Shown here piece after piece: positions 44,740-55,595 of a stretch of 64,000 bases of DNA. The notes beneath the pieces were generated by a model. The model worked only from the letters and a program-made list of their open reading frames with translations. It searched no databases and was not told the DNA's origin. Position numbers and translations under genes: made by a program. The DNA lies in assembly GCA_033296885.1 (NCBI GenBank), contig MU864001.1, forward strand, positions 1 through 64,000. The letters are read 5' to 3'. How positions within the stretch are numbered: the first letter of the stretch is position 1; every line of letters starts with the position of its first letter. The stretch is from Triangularia verruculosa (taxonomy: Eukaryota; Ascomycota; Sordariomycetes; Sordariales; Podosporaceae).

Positions 44740-46038
44740 CTAGAGTACTACTGGAACCAGAACCCTCCTGGTCTTTTCTGCTCCCCCTAGGAATGCGCTG
44801 TAAACGCCCCTCGCGTCTCTAACTTTCTCATGACTGCTGGTATCAACCCGTTCCCCTTTCCCTCCACGAACAGGAATATCCAATTGTTGTGCGGCTCTGA
44901 GACTTATCACAAGGTCTAAAGTCGGCTCCTTCAGCTTCTTGTGGTACTCCAAGTTGAGGAAAAAGTCTGATGGGGCTTGATACTTGGAGCTTGACTGGAA
45001 CGTATCTACCAGCCACTGCGCAGCCAGCTCTGGGTCGGCAATCCAAGTTTCCGGAATCCAGTAACGAAATGGACCGTCTGCTCTCAGAAAGTTATCCGAA
45101 GATGGGCGAAACGGCCAGTACATCTCGATGGGCGACTCTGGTTTACGTGGCTCGGCTATATCATCATTTGCATACTTGTTCGGATGATCGTTGCCCCTCA
45201 TGCAGCTGTATAATCTGGCTCTGGTGAAATTGATCAGCTTCACACTGTCGTCTTCTTCGCATAGGATGACCTGTCGTGGGCCGAAGTCCGTCACCCAGGT
45301 CTCAGCATTCCACCAAAGAGAGTTGTCAAGCTCGATAAGCTGTCGAAGAACCGAGAGTCGCACTTCCACATCATCGTATGGCTTGGGTAAAGGGCGCGGT
45401 CTCTGGCTATCTCTCTGAGACAGGGAGTTCGCTATCATGTTGCTCATCGTCTCTCCGTCGACTGTGCCCAGCAAATTCATCCGGACCGGGCGGCTCTGGC
45501 CTGGTCGACCTGCTGGGCGCGAGAATGTCCAGGATCCGTAGTACCGGGGAAGGAAATCTGCAAATTCAGGTCTGTTCCGTAGGTCGAAGTAGGTGTACGC
45601 CTCCAGCGAATAATCCAGGTCAGCGCGTGTCATGCAGTCCATACATTCCGTGCAGTCTTCGCGGGGCTCAACGTCACAGCCGATATAGCCGCAGTGCAGA
45701 GGATAGTTGACACCGTCGTAGATTTGGGCCATACACTCCCTTTCAGGGTCACCGTTGTAGAAACAAGCCAGCAAACGTGGTCCTGCAACAATGCGACCGT
45801 CGGATGCGCGGAGACTTCGATCTTTCACAACCGTGAGAGTGGCTACCTGGGGATCCGGAAGTGGCTCAGTTTCGAGGGGAGGGTTGTCAAGCGCAAATGC
45901 AAGGCGATCATTGCGGCTGTCCCACACCGTTGGTGTGCGTGGACTGCCAAGATATCTACCACCAAAGGGTAATGGAGGTATATGCCTCTGAATGGTGAGG
46001 ATCAAGCCCTCCTGGTAATAATCGAGATCCGGATTCAT
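44740..46038 (-). CDS. kinase-like fold protein, probably catalytically inactive
   Basis: A single exon encodes 432 aa. It resembles a large, uncharacterised protein-kinase-like family expanded in Sordariales. Characteristic blocks are AFALDNPPLE, LPDPQVATLTVVK, AQIYDGVNYPLH, ADLDYSLEAYTYFDLRN, PRYYGSWTF, TVDGETMSNMI, LIELDNSLWWNAE and YWPFRPS. The segment VTDFGPRQVIL ... VKLINFTRA aligns with the kinase catalytic and DFG loops: D251-x4-Q256 replaces D-x4-N, and N270 replaces the DFG aspartate. Both metal-binding positions are therefore changed and a pseudokinase is likely. The frame is intact and lies inside the 119-bp inverted repeats. The gene is probably dispensable and recently moved or duplicated; its function is unknown. 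Confidence 0.7.
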   Translation of the reverse strand: MNPDLDYYQEGLILTIQRHIPPLPFGGRYLGSPRTPTVWDSRNDRLAFALDNPPLETEPLPDPQVATLTVVKDRSLRASDGRIVAGPRLLACFYNGDPERECMAQIYDGVNYPLHCGYIGCDVEPREDCTECMDCMTRADLDYSLEAYTYFDLRNRPEFADFLPRYYGSWTFSRPAGRPGQSRPVRMNLLGTVDGETMSNMIANSLSQRDSQRPRPLPKPYDDVEVRLSVLRQLIELDNSLWWNAETWVTDFGPRQVILCEEDDSVKLINFTRARLYSCMRGNDHPNKYANDDIAEPRKPESPIEMYWPFRPSSDNFLRADGPFRYWIPETWIADPELAAQWLVDTFQSSSKYQAPSDFFLNLEYHKKLKEPTLDLVISLRAAQQLDIPVRGGKGERVDTSSHEKVRDARGVYSAFLGGAEKTRRVLVPVVL

Positions 46039-46604
46039 GATGATGATAATGAAAGTCTGGCTCGGGCTGCGCTAGGCGTTGATAGTAGAAAAGGTGGTGA
46101 GTTGGTCGGAAGAGTTGACGAATTCGCTGTGTTGAGATCAAATCGAAGCGAATGTGACCCGAGTTTGGTGGGAAGCGTTAGATTCAGAGGAAAAGAGCCA
46201 GGTAGCTCTAAAATATATTGCAAGTATTTTAAAGTTTGCGGTCAACCTTGCATGTGAGCCACAAAGGAAACTAGCTAAAAGCTTCCCATATGCCACACCC
46301 ACTCACATTTCCCAGCATTCACGTAGACAGGGAAGTTTTCTAATGGCAAGCAACCGTCAGCCACAGCTGCCAAAAAACATCTCTTTCGACCTTACCCAAA
46401 TCCTTCTAAACTCGCCATAGATAACCATAGAACTGATGTAGAAACATGATCTCTACAATAAGTTAGGTTGATTTTGCCTGTTGACAGCCAGAGCAGGTGT
46501 AAAAACACGATCCTTGGCTGGCCGGAACACCTGTGGGATCAGCCTGCTTGATTGTGTGAACCATCAGTTGCCATTGTAATCTTAACAGGATCGTTGGCTG
46601 ATCG
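46039..46604. other. upstream region of the kinase-like gene
   Basis: It presumably holds the promoter of the kinase-like gene. No second copy of the 42834/44003 repeat family is visible on this side. No other feature is seen. Confidence 0.4.
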
Positions 46605-46723
46605 AGAGCGAGACACTGTAACCAGATGAAGCCGAATGTGCTGCCCATCTATCTTTATTAGACATACGCTATGCCTCTTTTCGAGAGGTAAAATCTTGGC
46701 TGGTTGTAACGGACTTGGGTTTG
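46605..46723 (-). repeat. 119-bp inverted repeat, right arm
   Basis: The reverse complement of 43884-44002 with three transitions. This arm keeps the C (or G) at each differing site, so it is the less mutated copy. A short internal hairpin, CCTCT-TTTCG-AGAGG, is present in both arms. Confidence 0.9.
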
Positions 46724-47183
46724 GCGCAAAGTGGAATAGTGAGAACCGTAATTATAAATCGATAAGTAGCTGGAAGTTGCTCGACGCGCGGTTCATGAAT
46801 AAAGATTGGGTAGAGATAATGGGTGAAAATTCTTGAGCCATGTGACGGAATCCAAACTGCTGATCGTTCCAGACGTTGCAATATTGCTTGCTATCAATAC
46901 CGGACATCCTACACACTTTTTGCTCTTTAGCGTCGAAACCCCGAAGCCGGTGTCCCCCTTTTTACCTAACCCCCTTTCTATCGCAAGCCAGCACTGACAC
47001 CGTCCGTCACCAAAGAGATAAAAAGTGGAAAACGTGTAGTTTCGCAGAACCAAAAACTGGAATATTGGTTGTTGCCGTAATCGTAGGGTTGCTATACAGG
47101 GAACAAAAATAAATAAAACGAGCCCCGCTCTTCTTTCCTCAAAGCCTCGGGTCCCAAATACATATCTCTACCGCTTCTCCTGC
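46724..47183. other. intergenic between inverted repeat and SDH4
   Basis: AT-rich sequence and the probable SDH4 3' UTR. No gene is seen. Confidence 0.45.
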
Positions 47184-47833
47184 TTAAGCCTTCCACAGTC
47201 TCTTGATGGTCTCGGTGATGCCGACATCGCTGGTCTCATACTCGTAGAGGGCAAGACCCACAACGACGGTGGCGGCGTTGAGGCCCCAGATGGCAGCCTT
47301 CCGGGCACGGGGTGTTCTGTATTGGGGAACGTAATCGACGATAATGTTCTGGAAGCCGGTGTGGGAGTGGATGAGGAGGGTGGCGCACAGGACGGCATCC
47401 ATGGTGGGGTTAAGAGAGCCGGCGGCGAAAGGAGCAACGGTAAGGGGGATCAGGGACGCAGCGACGAGGCGGTCGAAGGTCCAGTGGTAAGAGCCGTGCG
47501 AGGGAGATGGGAGCGGTACAGGGGCAGCATCGTTGACTGTATAGGTTAGTTGTGTCCTCATAAAGCCGTATCATATGCCGTAAAACCGTCGATTCCGGCC
47601 CGGTCTCGGCTTAAGTAAATGCGCTCGTACCTGTGCCAACAACACGCTCTGCAGAACACTGTTAGTAATACGTCCCAGGGAAAAGAAAGGCGAGGAGGAA
47701 GCGCACGAGGAAGAGGGGGAAGGATGTCCCTCTTGGCGGTTGTGTGGAAAGCAGCGCGCGCAATGACGCTGTTCTGGATAGCAGGCTTTGTCGCAACCTG
47801 GCGCAGCAGGGAAGAGCGAGCGATAGAGGCCAT
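47184..47833 (-). CDS. SDH4: succinate dehydrogenase membrane anchor CybS (SDH4)
   Basis: Three exons, 47833-47707, 47648-47631 and 47536-47184, encode 165 aa. The middle exon is only 18 nt, flanked by introns of 58 and 94 bp, and supplies QRVVGT plus part of the next Val. Without it the conserved LPPLPQRVVGTVNDAAPVP join fails. The N-terminus (MASIARSSLLRQVATKP) is a mitochondrial presequence. Three hydrophobic segments follow. SHGSYHWTFDRLVAASLIP and LLIHSHTGFQNIIVDYVPQYR are the CybS signatures, with the heme-b histidine region and the Asp-Tyr of the quinone site. It anchors complex II in the inner membrane. It is divergent from the mitochondrial TyrRS gene with 580 bp between starts. Confidence 0.92.
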
Positions 47834-48413
47834 GGTGACTGAGAGGTAGACGGCAGCCAATTGATTCGACTGAACGACTGACTGGCTGAATAGACGACGT
47901 GCAGACTTGGACGGCTTGGGCGGGCTTTGAAGACGACGACGACGGCGACAACGAACTCGGAACGACGGAGACACACACCTGCGAAAATGGTTGCCGAATG
48001 TCGAATGCCAATGAACTTGATCCCTCGGCAATCGGGACCTCTCTCTGCCAATCGTCTTGTCGTTGATGTCAGCCGAAGAACCCCACCCAATATCCACTTA
48101 AAGCCAAGCTTCGGGTCGGACCGGATTTTTTGGCTTCCGAGAAGCACCCCTCCAGACGTCACTGTCACAAGCCTGGACAGAGCAGGGACCCTTGTTGCAG
48201 TGGGAGGTGGCCCAAGCTTTGGTCCAAAAATTTCGAGCTTGGCAGCTGCAGCAGCATCTACCACCACGTCCAGCGGGTCTGGGAATCTGACTGTAGACTG
48301 TTATAACGACGTATTTCACCAACTCCCAACCCTCTCAGCAAAAAAAGGTGCCAGATCAAACCCCCAGAGGACTTCGCTGGCAGTAAAGCAACTGTGTCAA
48401 ATTTGCCGCCGCA
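47834..48413. promoter_or_regulatory. divergent promoter of SDH4 and mitochondrial TyrRS
   Basis: 580 bp between the start codons of two nuclear genes for mitochondrial proteins. Coordinated expression is possible. I see no specific known element. Confidence 0.5.
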
Positions 48414-50545
48414 ATGGCGTTCGGACTAGGGGCCCTCACGGGCAGAGGCTCCGTGTGCCGAAAATGCTTATTAACAGTGAAGTCCATGGCCGGTGGTGGC
48501 CCGACATCTACATACGCTCAACATCGAGGAAAGAAGACATGGCACGGCCCCAAGTACCAGGCCAAGATCGACCAGGCACAGGCAGAATGGGAAGAAAGGG
48601 CCGAGAAGATTAGGAATGGGGAGATGCAAAGTACATGGGATATGTTCGTTGAGCGGGGCTATGTGAAGGACACAGCTGGGTAGGTTCTTGTGGAGGTAAA
48701 CTTCAAGTGCACTGTTTTCCAGAACAGTCTAGCTGACTGCATCTCGGGGAGAAAGATCGCACGAAACCATTCGCGAATTAATGATCCGTAAACGGATTGG
48801 CGCGTACACCGGCATTGACCCTACTGCGAGCTCACTACATATCGGCCATCTTCTTCCCCTCATGCCCATTTTCTGGATGTATATGCACGGCTATGCAGCT
48901 TATACTCTGATCGGAGGAGCGACAGCCAAGATCGGTGACCCTACTGATCGTTTGGTCAGCCGTACGCCGATCAAGAGAACCGACCTCACCATGAATTTGA
49001 CCAAGATACAGTACCAGCTCAAGGCTCTCTGGACCAATGTTGAAGAGCAGGCGAGGAGGCGACAATTCGAGAAGAATTGGGCTTGGAAACGGGCTGTTGT
49101 CAACAATTCCACATGGTGGAACTCGCTTCCTCTAATCGAAGTTCTCAAGAGACTAGGGGATAGCATGAGAATGGGGCCATTATTATCCCGCGACACGTAA
49201 GTTATACCTTGCTACAGACTTCAACTGGTGGAATTCATGGCTGATCCTGCTTCACAGAGTCAAAAACAAGATGGCGAAAGGCGACGGCATGTCATTCTCA
49301 GAATTTACTTACCCACTTATGCAGGGTTGGGACTGGTGGCATATGTACAAGGCAAACGGAATCCAGATGCAGATTGGTGGCTCAGATCAGTACGGTAACA
49401 TTGTGACCGGTATCGATACAGTCAAGATTGTCCGAGATAATGAACCAGATCCGAGCGAGGTGATCCAGGCCGGCCCTTACAATGACCCAGTCGGCTTCAC
49501 CGTACCCCTGCTGACAGACTCGGCCGGCGTCAAATTTGGAAAAAGTGCTGGCAATGCCATCTGGCTCGACAGGTTTCAGACATCCGAGTTCGACCTCTAC
49601 GGCTACTTTGTGCGGCGAACCGACGACGAGGTGGAGAAGCTGCTCAGGCTTTTCACCTTCCTGCCTCTCGAGAACATCAACGAGGCCATGAAGATTCACA
49701 ACCAGAATCCTGCCGAACGCATTGCCCAGCATCTGTTGGCGTTTGAAGTAGTGGGATTGGCCCACGGCATGAACGCAGCGCACAGGACTGCCTTAGACCA
49801 CCAGGCCATGTACGGCAAACAGGTTGCCATCCCCGGTGTCACCCTCAAGATGCCCAAGGCGCCAACCGACGATACACCGATCACCTTGGCCAACGCTCCT
49901 CGGTTTGATATACAACTCCCAGAGTCCCTCATCATGGGCAATTCCATCGGCCGTATCCTGTACGCCTCCGGCCTCGCAGCCAGCAGCTCAGAGGGCCACC
50001 GCCTGGCTAAACAGCAAGCCGCCTACATCGGCGCCATGCCTGGGCACAAGCGCGAGGATCACCAAAAGGAGATGGACCACTCCTTGCTCACCTTCACGCC
50101 GGTCAAGCTCTGGTACCCGCAGGAAACTCGAAACTACCTCATCGACGGCAAGATGCTCATCCTCCGCAAGGGCAAGCACAACATTCGCATCATTGAGATG
50201 GTCAGCGACGAGGTGTGGAAGGCGTCTGGAAAGATTTACCCCGGTCAGCCGGGCACCGGTGCCCTGCGTGTCCTTCGCGACCAGCTCAGGGCGCTCAAGA
50301 GCGGCATGATGTCGGCCGAGGAGGTGAAGGCCAAGCTGAAGGACGAAACTCCGGAGGAGGCGCCTGGGTTTTTGAAGTTCCCAGACCAGGACACTGCCGC
50401 TGTGAGGAGGTTGACGAGGCAACTCATGAATGAGATTCACCAGAAGGAGTCGGAGCTTGAAGCTGAGGACCTTGAGGACGACGGTCAAAATGAGTTTGGG
50501 AACAAGAACAAAGGTCGGTCAAGGGGAAATGGGTCTGAGTGGTAG
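48414..50545 (+). CDS. cyt-18: mitochondrial tyrosyl-tRNA synthetase, cyt-18-like
   Basis: Three exons, 48414-48679, 48756-49196 and 49258-50545, with introns of 76 and 61 bp, encode 664 aa, close to Neurospora CYT-18. The N-terminal region has a presequence followed by a basic/acidic helix (QAKIDQAQAEWEERAEKIRNG), the extension that in Pezizomycotina enzymes helps bind group I introns. Class I motifs are HIGH (117-120) and KFGKS (328-332), with the tyrosine pocket GGSDQYGNIVTG. The C-terminal S4-like part follows, with YLIDGKMLILRKGKHNIRII. It charges mitochondrial tRNA-Tyr and, by family knowledge, probably also splices mitochondrial group I introns. The first intron's acceptor (AAAG/A) is inferred from reading frame and is the least certain junction. 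Confidence 0.92.
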
Positions 50546-50809
50546 GAATTGAAGTCTTGTTTTTGAAGGGTGCGGCGACTCGTCACTCGAGTTGTAAGAT
50601 ATCGCTGTATTGTACCGAGCCTATAGCATGAGCTCCCCTGTACATTTCTCAACTATGTAGATGAACTGGGGATCGGAGTTTGGGCAGTGGGGTAGACTAA
50701 AAGACAATAACCAACTCGTACCAAACCTCCTGGCTACACTATCAGACCAAGAATCATCCAGCTACAAATCCCCACACCCGATCTTTCCCCGGGATCAGAA
50801 GCGCCCCCA

Positions 50810-52532
50810 TCAGCGATAAAGCACAGTCAAATCGCCCGCCGGGGCCCCCTTGAACCCCTTCAGTCTCTCCATCACCTCCGCATCCGTCAAGTCCATCTCG
50901 GTGATGATCTGATCAAAGCAATGACATCCATCCGTGTACTTTTGCAACGGGTCCCTGCCCCCATATATCCTTGCTGCCACCTCCTTCTCAGTCAGCCTCC
51001 TCGACTGCCCCGTCGCCAAAGATGCTAGATACTGCTTCGACACGACGTGCTTGTGTACGCGGTATAAACACCCCTTTATCACGCCAAACTGCACCAGGCG
51101 GCGGACGTCGACGTAGCGGAGGACGTCGATGCCGGAGTCCATGTGCATCTTGAGCCACTCCATCACCGTTTTTGAAGAAACGAAGGTGGTCATGAGCTTG
51201 GTGAGGAGGTAATTTGGCAGGCGGTGGCCGCGTTCGGTGGACAGGGATGCTGGGTTGTGAGAAGGGGAGGTGGGGTGGTGGGAATGAGTTTCTGGGGAGA
51301 GATTGCTTGGGGAGGTGGAGAGGTGGTGGGAGGATGATCGGGGGGTGGTGGAAAAAGAACTGAGGTTGGAGTTGTTGTTGTTGAGCGTTGTGGTGGATGA
51401 CCCCGGATTGGACGGCTTGTTGTCGTTGGAATTGCTCCTAAGGGCGCCTACGCAGACGTAGTTTGCGCATTCGTCTACCATGCCGTCAACGTTGGCGATA
51501 AAATCGTGGATTCCAGGCCGGGGAGCGTAGCAGGAGCCGAAGAAGAACATATCGAGGAGGAGAATGGTGTCATAGTAGAGGAGGTGGCGGAGGGCGAGTT
51601 GGGTTAGCTCCAACGAGACGTCTGCTGCAAAGGCAATCCGGCGGACGTCGGAGACGCCGTCGATGTGGGCTATCACCTTTTGAAGGGTCAAGTCCCAGGT
51701 AGGATCGACGATGTCCGCGAATTTCATCTTGGCTACCGGGACGTGCCAACCTTTGACTTCAGGTGGGTTGGGGTGGTATGGGAAGAGTTTCATGTTGATG
51801 GTGTTTGCATCATCTTCTTAAAGTTAACAATAGGATGGTAAAGCAGCAGAGTGTAACATACCAACAGGAATCATGCACTCTCCGTAGTTGTTCAGATCCT
51901 CCTTGATAATCTCCAACAAGCTCTCGATCGGCCTTCTAGTTGAAAAGAAGCCCTCACTGTTGTTCTTGTCTTTCTCACCCCACACGCACTCTTCCTGGCT
52001 TTTCGACATATCTTGACTGAGATATCCGCTTTGCTTCTCCATTTCTGCAAAGGTTATCGCCAGGCGCCGAACCACTTTTTCGTAGGGAACTTGATCGACA
52101 TCGTGATCAACCACCAAACCAAAGTTGAAGATAAACTCATTGCGGTCATATCGGGGGTCCGGAATAGAAACAGGGAAGCCGAGCACAAGGTACTTGTTGT
52201 CAGGATCCGTGACTGTTATGTACCTGTTGCGGAACGGTTTTCGAGGAATGATGTACTCAGAGAGGACGGAGAAGTCAAATAATGGAGGCTTAATAGTTGG
52301 CGTGGTAGTTGAAGAAGTGACACTAGCATTGAGGTTGCTATTTGTTGTTGGTAGAACAGGACCTGTAGGGGGGCTTGGGGTGGTAACAGGAACAATGCAG
52401 CCGGGCGGTGACTGAGCCACTATTTTTGTTCCTGCATATTGTCAGTATCAGCTACCCGGGACTTGGAACTACAAGAGACGATGATTTACCCTCCTGAGGG
52501 AAAAAGCGGGCATAAAAGATGCCCTGAATCAT
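50810..52532 (-). CDS. NPR2: Npr2, nitrogen permease regulator 2 (SEACIT/GATOR1)
   Basis: Exons 52532-52490, 52431-51862 and 51813-50810, with introns of 58 and 48 bp, encode 538 aa. Exon 1 gives MIQGIFYARFFPQEG and completes the longin-like start found in Npr2. Blocks YIIPRKPFRNRYITVTDPDNKYLVLGFPVSIPD, YDRNEFIFNFGLVVDHD, MKLFPYHPNPPEVKGWHVPVAKMKFAD and QFGVIKGCLYRVHKHVV are diagnostic. Npr2 with Npr3 and Iml1 is the GTPase-activating complex that restrains TORC1 on amino-acid or nitrogen shortage. A Ser/Asn/His-rich insertion (about residues 340-400) is not conserved. Two acceptors 3 nt apart (ending at 51814 or 51817) are both in frame and would add or remove one residue. It is convergent with the TyrRS gene. 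Confidence 0.92.
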
Positions 52533-53015
52533 GATGTCTGAAGGCTCGACTGAAGACCAACTGACAGCCGTTATGTGGATGCCCCGCAATTTTCAGTCGA
52601 GTCGTGAATTGGAATCACTATTGAGCGATAATAAGTTGCGATAGCCGAGCTCAGTCGACGTATATTCCCAAAATAAAACGAGTGAACGATTCAGTTCCTC
52701 TAACCCTGTTGCAAAGCAGATCGAAGTCGAAATAGGTTGATGGCAAAGTGGTGGTGATGGGATCAAAGACACATCGCACTTGATAAGTTACCATCTCTTG
52801 TCCGTCCACAACCCTAACCCTTATAATGACCCCCTGGGCCTCGGTAGTATCTGTATTCACTAGACATCTGACAGTTGGAGTAGAAAGAATCGTGCGGTAA
52901 ATCATGCTTTTGACAAATGTATATTATGCCATTTTCTGAAAGTAATTCTATATATATCGCTTCTATCACCCGATCCTTTTAGTGCCCATTTCCCCATTCC
53001 AATTTCTCAGCGCCA
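52533..53015. other. intergenic between VPS53 and NPR2
   Basis: Contains the VPS53 3' UTR and the NPR2 promoter. An 84-codon minus-strand frame at 52651-52905 starts with ATG but shows no domain or partner exon, so I do not call it a gene. Confidence 0.45.
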
Positions 53016-55595
53016 CTATTCGTCAAGCCTGCTGTTATTTGTAGGGGTGATATCTCTCCTCCCAAACCGCGCTCCTAGCCCACCGATGTCCCGCTTGAAG
53101 AAGTTCCCGATATTTCTCAAGTTTTCGTTGATGGTAGCCCCTTCTCCTGTTGCCGCCCCGACGCCCGCTCTCTCTGCGCTGTCTCTGGCCGCAGTCAACA
53201 ATCGCTCGCCGAGAGATGCGGCGTCAAATCGCGTTTGCAACCCGCTTGCGCCTAAACCTGAAGCAAGACTGCTGCTACTTGCTGTCGCGGTACTACCAAG
53301 TCCACCTGTAGTTGTGTTTAGCAGTGGAGTTAGGAGAGGTGAGCTTTGAACAAGCTTGGCCCCGGCCGCAGGACCCTCCCGATGGATGGCGAACAGCTCA
53401 AGGAGATGTGCCTGATCTGTTCTTCGCACACCTTTGAGCTCTAGGATCTTGCGGAAGTTGGTGTCGGACCGATCACCAATGTGAATGAGATATGCTTGAA
53501 CGAGGCCTTCAGGCGGTGAAGGGCGGACTTGGAGGGTTTTGAGCAAGGGGTCCATGCGTGTCATGGATGTGTTGACATGCTTGACAAATGACGTAGGGGG
53601 GTGTGCCGAAGAAGACGCTGTGTGGAACGACATCAGGTTCTCCAAAGATTTGGTGAGCACGTACTTGTCGAGAAGCATCTGTTCAGCGCCGGTTTCACAA
53701 ACGGGCTTGCATTGGACCACATTCGTAATGTAGGCGTTGGCCAGGTGATCGACCAGGTTGTCACAAAACGTGCGAGCATACTGTTGCTTTACAACAAGCG
53801 GCAAAACTTCCTCGGCCTTGCCGTTGACGTGTTTCAAGAGCTCACCCACATATGAGCTGTGATCCGAGACGCTTTCCAGACGTGACCAGTTGGTGTTCCT
53901 CATCTCTCGCCAGGCGGACTCGCATTCTAACTCGACTTTCGCGACCAGGGCCATCACAGAAGCGCTAGCAACGCCCATGAAAGCATCAGACTGGTCAGAG
54001 AGGTCAACCCGAGGCATCATATCTGGCTCAATGCGCTTCTTGATGAATTCCTCTAGCTGATCAGTGTTGGTATGCCAAAAGTCTGCGGTATTAAGTACAA
54101 GGATAATATCCTCGAGGGGCGGGCCTTGTGCGCCACCGCGCTGGAGGAAGCCGAGAAGGACTTGTTGAGCATATTCATCCAAGTACTTGGCTAGCGTTTT
54201 TGTCAGATCGAGCAGCCGTTCGCCCGTGGACAATTTGGCGCACTGTGATAGTGTGACCTTGTAAAAGTGGAACAACTCGATGGCGGATGGTATCACCGCC
54301 TGTGGTGAAAATTCCTCGTCGGCCGGAATGAGTGGCTGTTGTTTGTACCTTGGTATCATATTCGCCAGCGCCTTGTCTTGCGACTCAACCCATAGACTCA
54401 GGTATGGCTCAAAGGCAACAGATATTGACCCATGGAAGTTCTGCAGTCGGTCATCTGCTGAGCTGAGCGTGTCAATGCTGGCCCTTGGTTCACTTGCAAA
54501 GCGCCGTTCAAGACCTTGTTCAAAGTCCATGGTCTCCTGCAGACAGCTAAGCAGCAAATTGACATCGAGTTTGGCCCCATCAGTTCTCCGCATGCTTTTT
54601 TCCAAAATGCCCTTGAAATCTTCCCTCGTACCGTCACAGAAGGACATGGCTAGCGTCTCATTGACGCGCCAATGTGGTGGGAAGATGGCGGCATGCTCCT
54701 CCTCGTGCGTCTTTAAAGTGCGTTTAAACCATGCATAGCGTCGTCCAATGTTGTCCAGACTGCCGGCTTCATCGTTGCCCCTAAAGACCTGACGATACTC
54801 GCGCAGTTCTGTGTTGACATACCAGGTCACAAGTCTGGTCTTCGCATGGTCTCCTAGGGCATCCATAACCAGACAGGCTTCTATCAACACTCCCCGACGA
54901 GCGCCGACTTCACCTTTAGCAAAAGCAATTTCGAAATCCTCGCATACCTGCTCCAGGAGTTCCCTCTGGAGCTCGCTAACGTTGCGGCTTAGCACGGCGA
55001 TTTGCTCAATGCTCCGATAGCTGTTGAAGTGACGCATGAGCTGCAACACTGCCTGCAAAAGGCCAGCACATTCGCGATATTGGCGAGTCCGAGCAAGCCC
55101 TCGAAGTTGTTCATAGGCCGTCGTCAACATCTGAAGGCGCTTGAGGGCCGTCATGCTGAGGGTAAGGTTGCGCTTGGTGCCATCCAAGCGCTTGATGTCG
55201 GCCGTCATGGTCGTGATATCGCGTTCCGTCTGCAAAGCCCGGCTGCGAACGCTTTCAATGCGCTGGAACAGGGAGGCCAGCTCAGCCTGTGCCGACTGCA
55301 TTCTTTCTAGCGACGAGTCGGGGCCGTAGGCTTGCGCCGTTTCCAGCGAAGCAATGGACTTGGAGAGTTCATCTTTGTGTTTTTGAATGGTCGTGGCTAC
55401 GCTAGCTACCGAGGATACTGTAGACGGGTGGGAGAATAGGAGGTTGAGGTGCGCGATCGGATCGTAGTCCACTGAAATCGACAGCCAAGTCCAACGTCAG
55501 TGACCAAGTGTTCCCTGCACATCCAAGCTAGTGTGAGTAGAAGGGGGCAATGTACCTGAATCCAGAGACAGAGAATCCGCGACAGTGATATTCAT
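53016..55595 (-). CDS. VPS53: Vps53, GARP tethering complex subunit
   Basis: Exons 55595-55556 and 55471-53016, with an 84-bp intron, encode 831 aa. The ATG at 55595 has a strong GCCACC context and gives MNITVADSLSLDS, which joins to VDYDPIAHLNLLFSHPST, the conserved Vps53 start. The N-terminal coiled-coil region (residues about 35-150) includes ERDITTMTADIKRLDGTKRNLTLSMTALKRLQML. REYRQVFRGNDEAGSLDNIGRRYAWFKR and the later helical blocks are Vps53 signatures. GARP (Vps51-54) tethers endosome-derived vesicles at the trans-Golgi. The C-terminus has a Ser/Thr/Gly-rich linker and a conserved-looking NLRNIGNFFKRDIGGLGARFGRRD end. It is divergent from the ZZ/EF-hand gene. Confidence 0.93.

Larger units (their letters stand above)
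43884..46723. mobile_element. candidate inverted-repeat-bounded unit carrying a kinase-like gene
   Basis: Two 119-bp inverted arms enclose 2.6 kb containing repeat copy B and an intact 432-codon reading frame. The outer flanks (ending TTGGT on the left, starting GCGCA on the right) show no target-site duplication, and no transposase is present. It could be a non-autonomous element that captured a gene, or simply two independent insertions of the same repeat in opposite orientation. Confidence 0.3.

Noticed and set aside
52651..52905. 84-codon minus-strand frame between VPS53 and NPR2
   Set aside because: No domain, no signal peptide, no partner exon; the space is needed for the NPR2 promoter and the VPS53 3' UTR.
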